A DNA stretch of 64,000 nt, taken from CAVRGQ01 sp963720785 (GTDB lineage: Bacteria > Actinomycetota > Acidimicrobiia > IMCC26256 > DASPTH01). This document shows, piece after piece, positions 18,017 to 27,458 of this stretch; position 1 is the stretch's first letter, and every line of letters starts with the position of its first letter. The position numbers were made by a program, and so were the translations under genes. The notes below the pieces were generated by a model, which saw only the letters and a list, made by a program, of their open reading frames with translations, searched no databases and was not told where the DNA came from. The DNA lies in contig CAVRGQ010000009.1 in NCBI GenBank assembly GCA_963720785.1, forward strand, positions 620,001-684,000. The letters are read 5' to 3'.

Positions 18017-18871
18017 TCACTGGTTCCATTCCCTGACGTATTCGGTGACCGCGTCGCGCCACGGACGCAGCGCGGGCAGGGCGGCGAGGCGCAACGCCCG
18101 GTTGTCCATGGCGCTCATCGCGGGCCGGCACGCGGGGCGCACCAGTTGCGAGGCATCGATCGGCGCGATCGCCGCGACCGCGTCGCCGGACAGGCCACGG
18201 TCGCGCAACGCGGCCGCGATCAGCTCATGGCGCGTGACGGCCTCATTGCCGCTCGTGACGTGGAACAGGCCGCCGCGCCGCTGCGTCGCGAAGCGCGCCA
18301 GCAGTTCGGCGAGGTCGGGGGCATAGGTGGGGATGCTCACCTGGTCGGCGAGGACTCCGGTGAGCTCACCCCGGTCGAAGGTGTCGAAGGCCCAGCTCAC
18401 GAGGTCGGTGCCCCGGTTGCCGAACACCCACGAGGTGCGCACGATCGCCCACGACGAGGAGTGCTCCACCAGCTCGCGCTCGCCGCCGAGCTTGGAACGG
18501 CCGTACTCCGACACCGGCCGCACCGCGTCCCACTCGTCGTAAGGGCGGTCGGACTCACCGTCGAAGACGTAGTCGGTGGACACGTGCACGACGTGCGCAC
18601 CGAAGCGCTCGGCCGTGCGGGTGAGCCAGCGGACGCCGAGCGCGTTGACCGCGAACGCCTGCTCCGGGTCGGTCTCGCAGCCGTCGACACTGGTCATCGC
18701 CGCGCAGTTGACCACCGCGTCCGGACCGAATCCGGCGACCGCCGCCTCGATGCTGTCGCGGTCGGCGAGGTCCAGATCGGCGCGCGCGGCCGCGAACACG
18801 TCATGGCCTCCGAGGGCACCGACGACGCGGGCACCCACCTGGCCTGCGGCGCCGGTGACGAGGATTCGCAC
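18017..18871 (-). CDS. rmlD: dTDP-4-dehydrorhamnose reductase RmlD
   Basis: 284 residues. Last step of dTDP-L-rhamnose synthesis: NADPH reduction of dTDP-4-keto-rhamnose. Seen: VTGAAGQVGARV, VVNCAAMTSVDGCE, VSTDYVFDGESDRPYDE, and YGRSKLGGERELVE with the catalytic Tyr/Lys. RmlA, B and C are not in the window. It lies 34 bases before the UDP-glucose dehydrogenase gene and supports rhamnose as the sugar used by the WbbL-like enzyme. Confidence 0.93.
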   Translation of the reverse strand: MRILVTGAAGQVGARVVGALGGHDVFAAARADLDLADRDSIEAAVAGFGPDAVVNCAAMTSVDGCETDPEQAFAVNALGVRWLTRTAERFGAHVVHVSTDYVFDGESDRPYDEWDAVRPVSEYGRSKLGGERELVEHSSSWAIVRTSWVFGNRGTDLVSWAFDTFDRGELTGVLADQVSIPTYAPDLAELLARFATQRRGGLFHVTSGNEAVTRHELIAAALRDRGLSGDAVAAIAPIDASQLVRPACRPAMSAMDNRALRLAALPALRPWRDAVTEYVREWNQ

Positions 18872-18902
18872 GGATTGGGAAGTGTACGGGCCCGGTCGGG
18901 GC

Positions 18903-20333
18903 TCAGCTGCACTCGTCGACGTAGGGCTGGGTGGTCGTCGTGGGCGCCACCGTGGTGGTCGGCGCGGTCTGTCCGGGTGCCAGCGGCACCGTCGTGGTGG
19001 TGGACGGGACCACCAGCGCGGCGAAGTTGGCGCCCAGCACGACCTTCACCGCCTTGGTGGCCGTGGGATCGGGCACGAACTTGGCGTCGGGGAAGTAGTT
19101 GAGGACCGTCTCCGCCGCCGCCAGCTGACTGGGCGCGTACCGGATCTCGGTGACGGCGACCGTGGGCGCGCTCGCGCCAGCCGTGACCGGGAAGCCCTGC
19201 CGCTTCATCTGTTCGACCGTGTCCGGGCCCAGGTCCTTGCCGGTGGCGTCGACCACCTCGACCTTCACCTGCGACGGGGCCGGGAGCGCCTTCGGCGCGC
19301 TCGCGCCGAAGGTGTTGAGCCGGGCGATCACCTCGTCGGAGCCGTCGCCGGGCACGAGCGTGACGTTCGGGTTCTGCGGGTCGGCCGCGACCGGCAGCGT
19401 GATCATCTCGAGCGAGGTGGGGTCGTTGACGTTGACCGTCTTGAACGCCCGGATCAGCGAGTTCACCTCGTCGCGCCCGAGGTTCTGGTCGACGGTCACG
19501 TACTTGAGCACGTTGTCGGCGAGGTCCACGGCGAGGAACGGGTCGCCGAGGCTCTTCGAGATCGCAAGGCCCGCGAGCTTGCGGATGAACGCCTGCTGGC
19601 GCGGAATGCGGTCGAGGTCGGCGCGGACGTCGAGCAGGCGCCAGTGATCGCCGTTCTCGTCGACGATCGGACCCTGCGGGTCGAAGATCTCCATGGTGCG
19701 CGAGCGCACGTACGCCAACGCAGCCTGGCCGTCGAGCGGGTAGCACCCGGCGCCGAACGGCGTGTGCAGGCCGGTCTCCTCGTCGCGCACGCGACCCGGG
19801 AGGTACACCTTCACGTTGCCGATGGTGTCGACGACGGCCTGAAAGCTCTTGAAGTCGACCTCGACGTAGTGGTTGATCTTGATGCCGAAGTTCGCGTCGA
19901 GCGTGTCGATCAACAGCTGCGGCCCACCGATGGCGTACGCCGCGTTGATGCGGTCGCGCCCGTGCCCCGGGATGTTCACCATGGTGTCGCGCGGGAACGA
20001 CACCACGAAGGTCTGCTGCGAGCTCGGCTCGACGTGGGCGACCATGATCGTGTCGGAGCGCTGACCGCCCTCCGACTGCGCGTCGCCGAACGCACTTGCC
20101 TCCTCCGGGTTCGACACGAACGCACGCGTGTCGGACCCGATGAGCAGGAAGTTGGCGCCCTGCGGCGGCGGCGTCGCCAGCGCGAGCTGCACTCGCGGGA
20201 TCTTCTTGACGCGGTCGTCGATGCCCTTGTTCACGGAGAACACGGTCGCGGTCATCACCAGCGAGGCGATCACCAGCGAGATGAGGAACCGGCCGAGGAA
20301 CGCTCGGAGACCGGGGCTGGACGACCTGGACAT
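18903..20333 (-). CDS. LCP (LytR-CpsA-Psr) family cell-wall glycopolymer ligase 1
   Basis: 476 residues. N-terminal anchor helix (FLISLVIASLVMTATVFSV), then the LCP domain with NFLLIGSDTRAF, SDTIMVAHV, SFPRDTMVNIPGHGRDRINAAYA and DLDRIPRQQAFIRKL, whose Arg/Asp residues bind polyprenyl pyrophosphate. A LytR_C domain (VKVEVVDATGKDLG...) and a Thr/Pro-rich tail follow. LCP enzymes transfer lipid-linked polymers onto peptidoglycan outside the membrane. It is a tandem paralogue of the next upstream gene, starting 10 bases after that gene's stop. Start ATG at 20333. Confidence 0.92.
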   Translation of the reverse strand: MSRSSSPGLRAFLGRFLISLVIASLVMTATVFSVNKGIDDRVKKIPRVQLALATPPPQGANFLLIGSDTRAFVSNPEEASAFGDAQSEGGQRSDTIMVAHVEPSSQQTFVVSFPRDTMVNIPGHGRDRINAAYAIGGPQLLIDTLDANFGIKINHYVEVDFKSFQAVVDTIGNVKVYLPGRVRDEETGLHTPFGAGCYPLDGQAALAYVRSRTMEIFDPQGPIVDENGDHWRLLDVRADLDRIPRQQAFIRKLAGLAISKSLGDPFLAVDLADNVLKYVTVDQNLGRDEVNSLIRAFKTVNVNDPTSLEMITLPVAADPQNPNVTLVPGDGSDEVIARLNTFGASAPKALPAPSQVKVEVVDATGKDLGPDTVEQMKRQGFPVTAGASAPTVAVTEIRYAPSQLAAAETVLNYFPDAKFVPDPTATKAVKVVLGANFAALVVPSTTTTVPLAPGQTAPTTTVAPTTTTQPYVDECS

Positions 20334-20343
20334 CCCGGGCAGG

Positions 20344-21816
20344 CTAGGACGCGTCGCAGGCCGCTGCAGGGTCGGCCGGGGCGACCGGCGTGGACCCCGC
20401 GGGCGCGGCAGTGGTGGCGGGCGTGAGGCTCTTGGCCACGCCCGGGAAGCTCTTGCCGACGACGAGCACGACGTCGGTGCCCGCCAGCGAGGAGTCGGCG
20501 ACGAGGGTCGCACCGGGCACTGCCTGGCCCACGAGCGCGGCCTTGGCCTCCTGGCCGGGCCGGTAGCGGATCTCGGTCTTCGTGACGGTGCCGCGGCTGT
20601 CGTTGCCGAGGCCGCCCGACGGGAACCCGAGCTGGGTCAACGCCTGGGAGGCCTCCCCCGCCGCCCCCTGCACCCCGGAGCCGTTGAGCACCAGCACCCG
20701 CACGTCGACCGGGCGCACCCCCGACGAACCCGACGAGCCCGAACCATTGGCGGTCGCGGCCTCGGTGGTCGACGTCGGGGTGGGCGCGGGCGTCTCACCC
20801 TTGAGGATGGAGAACACCTGGTCGGCGTCGGGCTGCTTCACCAGCAGCACCGACTGCCCGTCGCGGGTGGCGGGACCGTCCCACGGGAGGGTGGTGAAGG
20901 TCAGGCCGCCCTCGCCGTCGGCGAGGCCGAGGAAGGCGTTCACGAGCTGGTTGAACGACGCGCGGTCGAAGGCATCGTCGACGGTGAGCTTGGGGATCAC
21001 CTTGTCGGCGAGGCCGGGGGCGATGAGCGGGTCGTTCATCGTGCTGCTCACGGCGATGCGGCCGAGCTTCTTGATGAACGACTGCTGGCGGTCGATGCGG
21101 TCGAGGTCGGCGAGCGGGCTCGCGTCGACCCACTTCCCGTTCTCGTAGTACTCGAGGTGACGGGACCGCACGTACGCGAGGGCTGCCGGGCCGTCGAGGT
21201 GGAAGCACCCGGCGATTGGCGTGGGCCCGAGGCCGGTGAGCTCGTCACGCGCGGGGTACGGGAAGTACACCGGCACGCTGCCGACCGCGTTCACGATCTC
21301 CTCGAAGGTCTCGAAGTTCACCTCGAGGTAGTGGTTGATCGGCACCCCGAAGTCGGAGGCGATGGTGTCGATCACCGCCTGCGGGCCGTCGTTGAACGCG
21401 GCGTTGAGCTTCATGTTGCCGCGGTTGGGGATGTTGACCCAGAGGTCACGCGGGAACGACACCGCGTAGCTGCGCGGCCCGTCGGCGTGCAGGACCATCA
21501 TGGTGTCGGAGCGCGCCGGGTCCTCGGTGGTGGTGTTGGCGTCGGTGAACGCGTTGGCCTGTTCCTGGTTCTTCACGAACGAGCGCGTGTCGGACCCGAT
21601 GATGAGGAAGTTCTGTGCGCTCGACGACGCGGACTCCGCCGTCGTGAGCTGGACGCGCGGGATCTTCGCGACCTCGTCGTCGATGTACTGGTTGGCGCGG
21701 AAGACGACAAAGGCCGTCACCAGCGCACACACCACGACGGCGATGAGGATGCGTCCGGAGAAGCCGCGCAGCCAGGCGAACGGCGCGCGAGAGGGTGCAC
21801 GGGAGGGGGAGCTCAC
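20344..21816 (-). CDS. LCP (LytR-CpsA-Psr) family cell-wall glycopolymer ligase 2
   Basis: 490 residues from a GTG. Same layout as its neighbour: anchor helix ILIAVVVCALVTAFVVF, LCP core with NFLIIGSDTRSF, SFPRDLWVNIPNRGNMKLNAAF and DLDRIDRQQSFIKKLG, then a LytR_C domain and an Ala/Pro-rich tail. It is the first gene of the minus-strand run, facing pabB across a 126-base divergent gap, and so probably sits next to the promoter for the two LCP genes. The two copies differ throughout, so the duplication is old. Confidence 0.92.
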   Translation of the reverse strand: MSSPSRAPSRAPFAWLRGFSGRILIAVVVCALVTAFVVFRANQYIDDEVAKIPRVQLTTAESASSSAQNFLIIGSDTRSFVKNQEQANAFTDANTTTEDPARSDTMMVLHADGPRSYAVSFPRDLWVNIPNRGNMKLNAAFNDGPQAVIDTIASDFGVPINHYLEVNFETFEEIVNAVGSVPVYFPYPARDELTGLGPTPIAGCFHLDGPAALAYVRSRHLEYYENGKWVDASPLADLDRIDRQQSFIKKLGRIAVSSTMNDPLIAPGLADKVIPKLTVDDAFDRASFNQLVNAFLGLADGEGGLTFTTLPWDGPATRDGQSVLLVKQPDADQVFSILKGETPAPTPTSTTEAATANGSGSSGSSGVRPVDVRVLVLNGSGVQGAAGEASQALTQLGFPSGGLGNDSRGTVTKTEIRYRPGQEAKAALVGQAVPGATLVADSSLAGTDVVLVVGKSFPGVAKSLTPATTAAPAGSTPVAPADPAAACDAS

Positions 21817-21942
21817 GGTCCGGTCATGGTACCGAGGGGTCCCTGCGAAACCGGCGCGCCTCTGATGGTCGACTCCACGCCGCCACGTACCCGAGGGGAT
21901 CCACCCCCGGAGGCGGCGTTCCGTCTCCTATACCGTTGGGCC

Positions 21943-23214
21943 GTGACCGCCTCGCCCGCCGCTGTCGCGGCCTCGCTGCTCGCCGCGCTGCCGGCCGACA
22001 CGGGGGCTGCGGTCGTGCGCCGGGGCGACCACCTCCTGGTGGGGGCGGCCCCCAGCCGGGTCGTGGCCGCCGACGGCGCCGCCGCCCTCCCCGCCCTCGA
22101 CGCCCTGGAGCCCGGGTTCTGGGTGGGCGCCTGCTCGTTCGAGCTCGGCCACGTGCTGGAGCGGGTGCCCCCCCGATCGGCGTCGTTCGCACCCGCCGAC
22201 GTCCCCGATGTCCTGTTCGCCCGCTTCGACGCCCTGGCGGTGGTCGCACCGAACGGCGCCGTGGCCGTGCGGGGTGAGGGTCCCGGACGGCTGCTGCTCG
22301 AGGCGGCCGCGGGCTCGCCCGGACCGGTGCCGGTGCTCGGCCCTGCCGGCGCGTGGCGGTCGTCCCTCTCGCGTGACGAGTTCGAGGACCGGGTGGAGAC
22401 CGTGCTCGGGCTCCTCCACGCGGGCGAGTGCTACCAGGTCAACCTCACTCGCCGACTCGTTTCCGAGGGCGCGCTCGACCCCGTCGCCCTGCACGCCGCG
22501 CTCGCAGTGCTCCACCCCGCGCCCCACGCCGGGATGTTGCGGGTGCCCGCGGGCACGGTCGCGCAGCTGCCGGACGCGTTCGCCGTGGTGTCCTCCTCGC
22601 CCGAGGGCTTCCTGCGCCGGGCCGGCGACCGCGTCGAGACCCGCCCCATCAAGGGCACCGCGCCCGGCGGCACCGACGGAGCCACCGCGTTGCGCACCAG
22701 CGCGAAGGACCACGCCGAGAACGTGATGATCGTCGACCTCGCCCGCAACGACCTCGGGCGCGTGTGCATCCCGGGCTCGATGTCGGTGCCCGAGCTGTGC
22801 GCGGTCGAGGCGCACCCCGGGCTGCACCACCTCGTGTCCACGGTGCGGGGCACGCTGCGCGCCGACGTCGGCACCGGCGCGCTGCTCGCCGCCACGTTCC
22901 CGCCCGCGTCGGTCACCGGCGCGCCGAAGCCGCGGGTGCTCGGGATCATCGAGGAGCTCGAACCCGTGCGCCGGGGCGTGTACTGCGGCGCGTTCGGCTG
23001 GATCGACACGCGTGAGCGGCAGGCCGACCTCGCCGTCGCCATCCGCACGTTCACGGTGCACGGCACGGGCGACGACGGCTGCACCCGCCTCGGCGTGGGC
23101 GGCGGCATCGTCGCCGACTCCCGTCCCACCGCCGAGTGGGACGAGACGTGCCTCAAGGCCGCGCGGCTGCTCGCCGCCGCGGGCGCGGGCACCCCGGCGC
23201 TGGTGGGTGCATGA
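21943..23214 (+). CDS. pabB: Aminodeoxychorismate synthase component I (chorismate-binding PabB)
   Basis: 423 residues from the GTG at 21943. It makes 4-amino-4-deoxychorismate for folate. The C-terminal chorismate-binding domain shows AGECYQVNLTRRL, SSSPEGFLR, RPIKGTAPGG, MIVDLARNDLGR, FPPASVTGAPKPR and LGVGGGIVADSRP. RPIKGTAPGG and PPASVTGAPK distinguish PabB from anthranilate synthase in most families. The ATGA overlap with pabC confirms the pathway. No glutaminase subunit is visible in the window. Confidence 0.92.
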   Translation: MTASPAAVAASLLAALPADTGAAVVRRGDHLLVGAAPSRVVAADGAAALPALDALEPGFWVGACSFELGHVLERVPPRSASFAPADVPDVLFARFDALAVVAPNGAVAVRGEGPGRLLLEAAAGSPGPVPVLGPAGAWRSSLSRDEFEDRVETVLGLLHAGECYQVNLTRRLVSEGALDPVALHAALAVLHPAPHAGMLRVPAGTVAQLPDAFAVVSSSPEGFLRRAGDRVETRPIKGTAPGGTDGATALRTSAKDHAENVMIVDLARNDLGRVCIPGSMSVPELCAVEAHPGLHHLVSTVRGTLRADVGTGALLAATFPPASVTGAPKPRVLGIIEELEPVRRGVYCGAFGWIDTRERQADLAVAIRTFTVHGTGDDGCTRLGVGGGIVADSRPTAEWDETCLKAARLLAAAGAGTPALVGA

Positions 23215-24083
23215 GCGAGCAAGCCGCAGCAACGGATCCGTTCGTCTGGTGGAACGGCGCGCTCTGCGCGTCCGGTGACGTGCGCATCTCGCCGTTCGAC
23301 CACGGCCTGCTCGTGGGCGACGGCATCTTCGAGACGGTGCGCGTGTACGGCGGCCAGCCGTTCGCGTGGCGGCGCCACCTCGACCGGCTGGAGCACTCCG
23401 CCGCGGGACTCGGCCTCGGCCTGCCGACGCGCGACGAGCTGCGCACGGCCGCGGATGCGGTGTTGCGGGCCAACGGGCTGCTCGAGGCGCGACTGCGCAT
23501 CACGGTGACCGGGGGGCTGTCGCCCCTCGGCTCGGAGCGGGGCCAGGCGCCGCCCACGCTGATCGTCGCCGCGAGCGAAGTGGTGCCGGGCGCCGACGCG
23601 ACCACCGTGGCGATCTCCCCCTGGCCTCGCAACGAGCACGGCGCCACGGCCGGGCTCAAGACCACCTCGTACGCCGAGAACGTGCGGGCGCTCGCCTACG
23701 CGCGGGAGCTCGGCGCGACCGAGGCGATCCTCGAGAACACCCAGCACCAGCTGTGCGAGGCCACCGGGTCGAACGTGTTCGTGGTGAGCGAAGGGGTGGT
23801 GCGCACGCCGCCGGCGTCGTCGGGCTGCCTGCTCGGCGTCACCCGCGCCCTGGTGCTCGAGCTGGGCCCGCAGCTCGGCCTGCGCGTCGAGGAGACGCCG
23901 CTCCCCCTCCACACGCTCATCGACGACGCCGACGAGGCCTTCCTCACGTCGACGGTGCGCGAGGTGCAGGGCATCGCCGAGATCGCCGGGTGGGGTCACA
24001 CGTTCACCGACCCGCCCGGCCCCGTCACCCGCAGTCTCGCCGCCGCCTTCGACGACCTCATCGCCACCAATCTCGACCCGTAG
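23211..24083 (+). CDS. pabC: Aminodeoxychorismate lyase (class IV aminotransferase fold)
   Basis: 290 residues. PLP enzyme releasing 4-aminobenzoate from aminodeoxychorismate. WWNGALCASGDVRISPFDHG opens the class IV fold. GDGIFETVRVYGG, GLKTTSYAENVRALAYAR (with the PLP lysine), EAILENTQHQLCEATGSNVF and SSGCLLGVTRALVLE follow. It begins within the pabB stop (ATGA). A D-amino-acid or branched-chain aminotransferase is possible from sequence alone; the pabB coupling decides for PabC. Confidence 0.9.
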   Translation: MSEQAAATDPFVWWNGALCASGDVRISPFDHGLLVGDGIFETVRVYGGQPFAWRRHLDRLEHSAAGLGLGLPTRDELRTAADAVLRANGLLEARLRITVTGGLSPLGSERGQAPPTLIVAASEVVPGADATTVAISPWPRNEHGATAGLKTTSYAENVRALAYARELGATEAILENTQHQLCEATGSNVFVVSEGVVRTPPASSGCLLGVTRALVLELGPQLGLRVEETPLPLHTLIDDADEAFLTSTVREVQGIAEIAGWGHTFTDPPGPVTRSLAAAFDDLIATNLDP

Positions 24084-24178
24084 CGAGACCGAGGGGCACG
24101 AGGAGTCCGGCGTACCTGCCCGGCCGTGGCATGAGCCCGGCGCGCACGGGAGGTGGCGCCGTACGTGAGCGGAGCGAA

Positions 24179-24940
24179 CTAGGCGGGACGGACGTGGACG
24201 ACGTCGCCGGTGGTGACGGCGTGGACCACGCCGGAGTCGTCGCGCACCTCGAGCTCGCCGTGCACGCCGAGGCCGACGGCCTCGCCCTCGAGCACGCCGT
24301 CGCGCACGAGCGACACGCGCACGCGCCGGCCGAGGGTGACGAGCAGGTCGCGGTGGGCCCGTTCGGTGGCGACCGGGTCGTCGAGTGCGGTGGCCAGCTC
24401 GGCGAGGAAGGCCGTGAGCAGCGCGTCACGGTCGATCTCGTGCCCGGCTTCGAGGTTGCAGGCCGTCGCCGTGACCGCGAGCTCCGGCGGGAACGCGTCC
24501 CAGTTCACGTTGACGCCGAGCCCCACCACCAGGGCGTCGCCCTCGTGCTCGGCCAGGATCCCCGCGAGCTTGCGGTCGCCCACCACCACGTCGTTGGGCC
24601 ACTTCATCCCCGCGTCGACGCCCGCCACCGTGCGCACGGCGCGCGCCAGCGCCACCGCCGCGGCGGTCACCGCCCGATGGGCCTCGTGAGGTCCGCTCCC
24701 CGCGGGCGCGTGGAGCAGCACCGAGACCAGCAGCGACGACTCCGGCGGGGCCTCCCACGTACGGTCGAGGCGCCCGCGGCCGGCGGTCTGGTGGTCGGCG
24801 ACCACGACCAGACCCTCGGTGGCGCCCTCCCTGGCCCGGTCGAGCGCCCACCGGTTCGTGGAGTCGAGCTCCTCGAAGTGGCTGACCCGCCAGTGGGGGC
24901 CTGCGGCAGTGCCGTCCGAAGTGTCTACACCTCTCGCCAT
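24179..24940 (-). CDS. birA: Biotin--[acetyl-CoA-carboxylase] ligase BirA
   Basis: 253 residues from ATG 24940 (MARGVDTSDG). Attaches biotin to the carboxyl-carrier lysine. Seen: ELDSTNRWALDRAREG, ADHQTAGRGRLDRTWEAP (biotinyl-AMP loop), MKWPNDVVVGDRKLAGILAE, and a C-terminal SH3-like part. It lacks an N-terminal helix-turn-helix, so it is a monofunctional ligase rather than a repressor. It is divergent from the carboxylase alpha subunit 58 bases away, whose carrier domain is its likely substrate. Confidence 0.93.
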   Translation of the reverse strand: MARGVDTSDGTAAGPHWRVSHFEELDSTNRWALDRAREGATEGLVVVADHQTAGRGRLDRTWEAPPESSLLVSVLLHAPAGSGPHEAHRAVTAAAVALARAVRTVAGVDAGMKWPNDVVVGDRKLAGILAEHEGDALVVGLGVNVNWDAFPPELAVTATACNLEAGHEIDRDALLTAFLAELATALDDPVATERAHRDLLVTLGRRVRVSLVRDGVLEGEAVGLGVHGELEVRDDSGVVHAVTTGDVVHVRPA

Positions 24941-24998
24941 GGCCGTAGGATACGGCGACCCAACGCCAGGACATCCGGACCGAGACCTCAGAGGATCC

Positions 24999-26774
24999 AT
25001 GTTCACCAAGGTTCTGATCGCCAACCGCGGCGAGATCGCCGTCCGCGTCATGCGCACCTGCCGGGAGCTCGGCATCACCACCGTCGCGGTGTACTCCGAG
25101 CTCGACCGTGACGCGATGCACGTCCGCTACGCCGACGAGGCCTACGCCCTGGGCGGGCAGACCGCAGCCGAGAGCTACCTCAACACCGAGGCGATCCTCG
25201 ACGCCATCGAGCGCAGCGGCGCCCAGGCCGTCCACCCCGGCTACGGCTTCTTCGCCGAGAACGCCGACTTCGCCCGGGCGATCACCGCCAAGGGCGTCGC
25301 CTGGATCGGCCCGCCCCCCGAGGCCATCGAGATCATGGGCGACAAGATCTCGTCGCGGAAGTCGGCGGCCGCCTCCGACGTGCAGGCCGTCCCCGGCACC
25401 CTCGACCCGGTGCAGGACGTCTCCGAGATCCTCGCCTTCGGCAAGGAGTTCGGCTGGCCGGTCGCGATCAAGGCCGCCTACGGCGGTGGCGGCAAGGGCC
25501 TGAAGGTCGCCTTCTCCGCCGAGGAAGCCGAGGCCGCGTTCGAGTCGGCCTCGCGCGAGGCGATCGCCTACTTCGGCCGGGGCGAGTGCTACCTCGAGCG
25601 CTACCTCACCCGCCCCCGCCACATCGAGCTGCAGGTCTTCGCCGACACCCACGGCAACGTGGTGTGCGTCGGCGAGCGCGACTGCTCCACGCAGCGGCGC
25701 CACCAGAAGCTGATCGAAGAGGCGCCCGCGCCCGCGATCAGCGACGAGATCCGCGCCTCGATGCGCGAGGCCGCGGTGAAGGTCACCCGCGGTTGCGGCT
25801 ACGTCGGTGCCGGCACCGTCGAGTGCCTGTACCAGGACGGCGAGTTCTTCTTCCTCGAGATGAACACCCGTCTCCAGGTGGAGCACTGCGTCACCGAGGA
25901 GGTCACCAACCTCGACCTCGTCGCCGAGCAGCTGCGGGTCGCCGCGGGCGAGCCGCTCTCCTTCACCCAGGACGACGTGGTGCAGATCGGACACTCGATC
26001 GAGGTGCGCGTGAACGCGGAGAACCCGGCGCTGGGTTTCATGCCCTCGCCCGGCACCATCACGCGCCTGCGCCTCCCCGGCGGTCCCGGCGTGCGCTGGG
26101 ACGGCGGCTACGCCGAGGGCGACACCATCTCGCAGCACTACGACAACCTGGTCGGCAAGCTCATCGTGTGGGCCCCCGACCGCGAGGCGGCCCGTCATCG
26201 CCTGCTGCGCGCGCTGTCGGAGTTCGAGATCTCCGGCGTGCACACCACGATCCCCGCGCACATCGCGCTGCTCTCCACCGACGACTTCGCCGCGGTGAAC
26301 CACTCCACCAAGTGGGTCGAGGACGAGGTCGACCAGGAGCTGCTCACCGGCGCCGCCGCCGCTCCCACCGGGGCGCCCGCGGTCGAGGGTGAGGAGCCCG
26401 AGGAGCTGATCGAGCGCACCGTGCCCGTCGAGGTCGACGGCAAGCGCTTCACCGTGAAGCTCTGGATGCCCGAGGCCCCCGTGGTGTCGGGTGGCGGTGG
26501 CCGCAAGAAGTCGGCGAAGCCCCGCCCCGGCGGCGCGGCCGGCGGCGCCGGCACCCACGGCAGCGGCACCCTCTCCGCCCCGATGCAGGGCACCATCGTC
26601 AAGGTGCTCGTCGCCGAGGGTGACGAAGTCGCCATCGGTGAGGCCGTGGTCGTGCTGGAGGCGATGAAGATGGAGAACCACATCAACGCCGAGGTCGCGG
26701 GCACCGTCAAGGAGATCCGGGTGGCCGAGGGCGACACCGTCGGCACCGGCGACGTCCTCGTCGTCATCGAGTAG
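24999..26774 (+). CDS. accA: Acyl-CoA carboxylase alpha subunit (biotin carboxylase + carrier domain)
   Basis: 591 residues. Biotin carboxylase domain (MFTKVLIANRGEIAVRVMRT, AIKAAYGGGGKGLK as the ATP-grasp loop, HIELQVFADTHGNVVCVGER, FFLEMNTRLQVEHCVTEE) joined by a Gly/Ala/Pro-rich linker to a carrier domain with the biotinyl lysine in EAMKMENHINAE. It is the AccA/AccA3 type of actinobacterial acetyl/propionyl-CoA carboxylases. The carboxyltransferase beta subunit is not in the window. ATG 24999 is preceded by AGAGGATCC. Confidence 0.94.
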   Translation: MFTKVLIANRGEIAVRVMRTCRELGITTVAVYSELDRDAMHVRYADEAYALGGQTAAESYLNTEAILDAIERSGAQAVHPGYGFFAENADFARAITAKGVAWIGPPPEAIEIMGDKISSRKSAAASDVQAVPGTLDPVQDVSEILAFGKEFGWPVAIKAAYGGGGKGLKVAFSAEEAEAAFESASREAIAYFGRGECYLERYLTRPRHIELQVFADTHGNVVCVGERDCSTQRRHQKLIEEAPAPAISDEIRASMREAAVKVTRGCGYVGAGTVECLYQDGEFFFLEMNTRLQVEHCVTEEVTNLDLVAEQLRVAAGEPLSFTQDDVVQIGHSIEVRVNAENPALGFMPSPGTITRLRLPGGPGVRWDGGYAEGDTISQHYDNLVGKLIVWAPDREAARHRLLRALSEFEISGVHTTIPAHIALLSTDDFAAVNHSTKWVEDEVDQELLTGAAAAPTGAPAVEGEEPEELIERTVPVEVDGKRFTVKLWMPEAPVVSGGGGRKKSAKPRPGGAAGGAGTHGSGTLSAPMQGTIVKVLVAEGDEVAIGEAVVVLEAMKMENHINAEVAGTVKEIRVAEGDTVGTGDVLVVIE

Positions 26775-26919
26775 TTCTGCGTCTCGCTGCGCCGGGGGCT
26801 GCGTGTGCCCGTCCTCGGCGCTGGCGAGTTCTCGCTCCGCTCGCAGCTCGATGCGCCTGCGGGCGGCACACTTCGCCTCCGGCTCCGCTGTTCCCAGCGG
26901 GTTCGGTGCGCGTTCAGGG

Positions 26920-26952
26920 GTCGTTGTGGTAACGACTCCACGCTCGGTGGTC
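26920..26952 (+). promoter_or_regulatory. Possible ECF-type promoter with small inverted repeat
   Basis: GTCGTT (26920-26925) and AACGAC (26931-26936) form an inverted repeat. The AAC of the second arm and GTC at 26950-26952 are 16 bases apart, the spacing of ECF -35 (GGAAC-like) and -10 (GTC-like) elements. It lies about 36 bases before the sigma-factor gene, which would fit autoregulation. The match is short and could be chance. The rest of the 210-base gap (26775-26987) shows only GC-rich imperfect repeats. Confidence 0.3.
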
Positions 26953-26987
26953 TCAATTCGTGAGGCCGCTGATCGGAGAATGCGTTG

Positions 26988-27458
26988 GTGCCGGAGCGGG
27001 AGCGGGTCGAAGTCAGGGCCGCGATTGACGCGTTCGAGGGGTTTCTCCTCGCTCGTGCGGACCGGCTGAAGCGCGCCCTCGTCGCCACGTACGGGAGCGA
27101 GCGCGGCGCGGAGGCGACGGCCGAGGCACTCGCCTACGCGTGGGAGCACCGGGAGCGGGTGCTCGCGATGGAGCATCCCGTCGCGTACCTCTACCGTGTG
27201 GGGCAGAGCCGCACGTGTGGACGCAAGCGCCGCGTCGTGTTCACGGTTCCCGATTCCGACGACCCGTGGATCGAACCGGCGCTCGCGCCTGCGCTCGTCG
27301 CATTGTCCGAGCGGCAGCGCGTCGCGGTGGTGCTCGTGCACGGGTTCGGGTGGGAGCTCGGCGAGGTGGCCGAGATCCTCGGCATCAAGGTCACCAGCGT
27401 GCAGAACCACCTCGAACGCGGCCTCGCCAAACTCCGCACCGCCCTGGAGGCGTCATGA
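26988..27458 (+). CDS. ECF-like RNA polymerase sigma factor
   Basis: 156 residues from GTG 26988 (a TTG lies one codon earlier). Region 2 is weak but recognisable (AFEGFLLARADRLKRALVAT ... EALAYAWEHRERVLAMEHPVAYLYRVGQSR). Region 4 is clear: LSERQRVAVVLVHGFGWELG, then the helix-turn-helix AEILGIKVTSVQNHLERGLAKLR. It would direct RNA polymerase to a small regulon. It overlaps the next gene by ATGA, as sigma/anti-sigma pairs commonly do. Confidence 0.8.
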   Translation: MPERERVEVRAAIDAFEGFLLARADRLKRALVATYGSERGAEATAEALAYAWEHRERVLAMEHPVAYLYRVGQSRTCGRKRRVVFTVPDSDDPWIEPALAPALVALSERQRVAVVLVHGFGWELGEVAEILGIKVTSVQNHLERGLAKLRTALEAS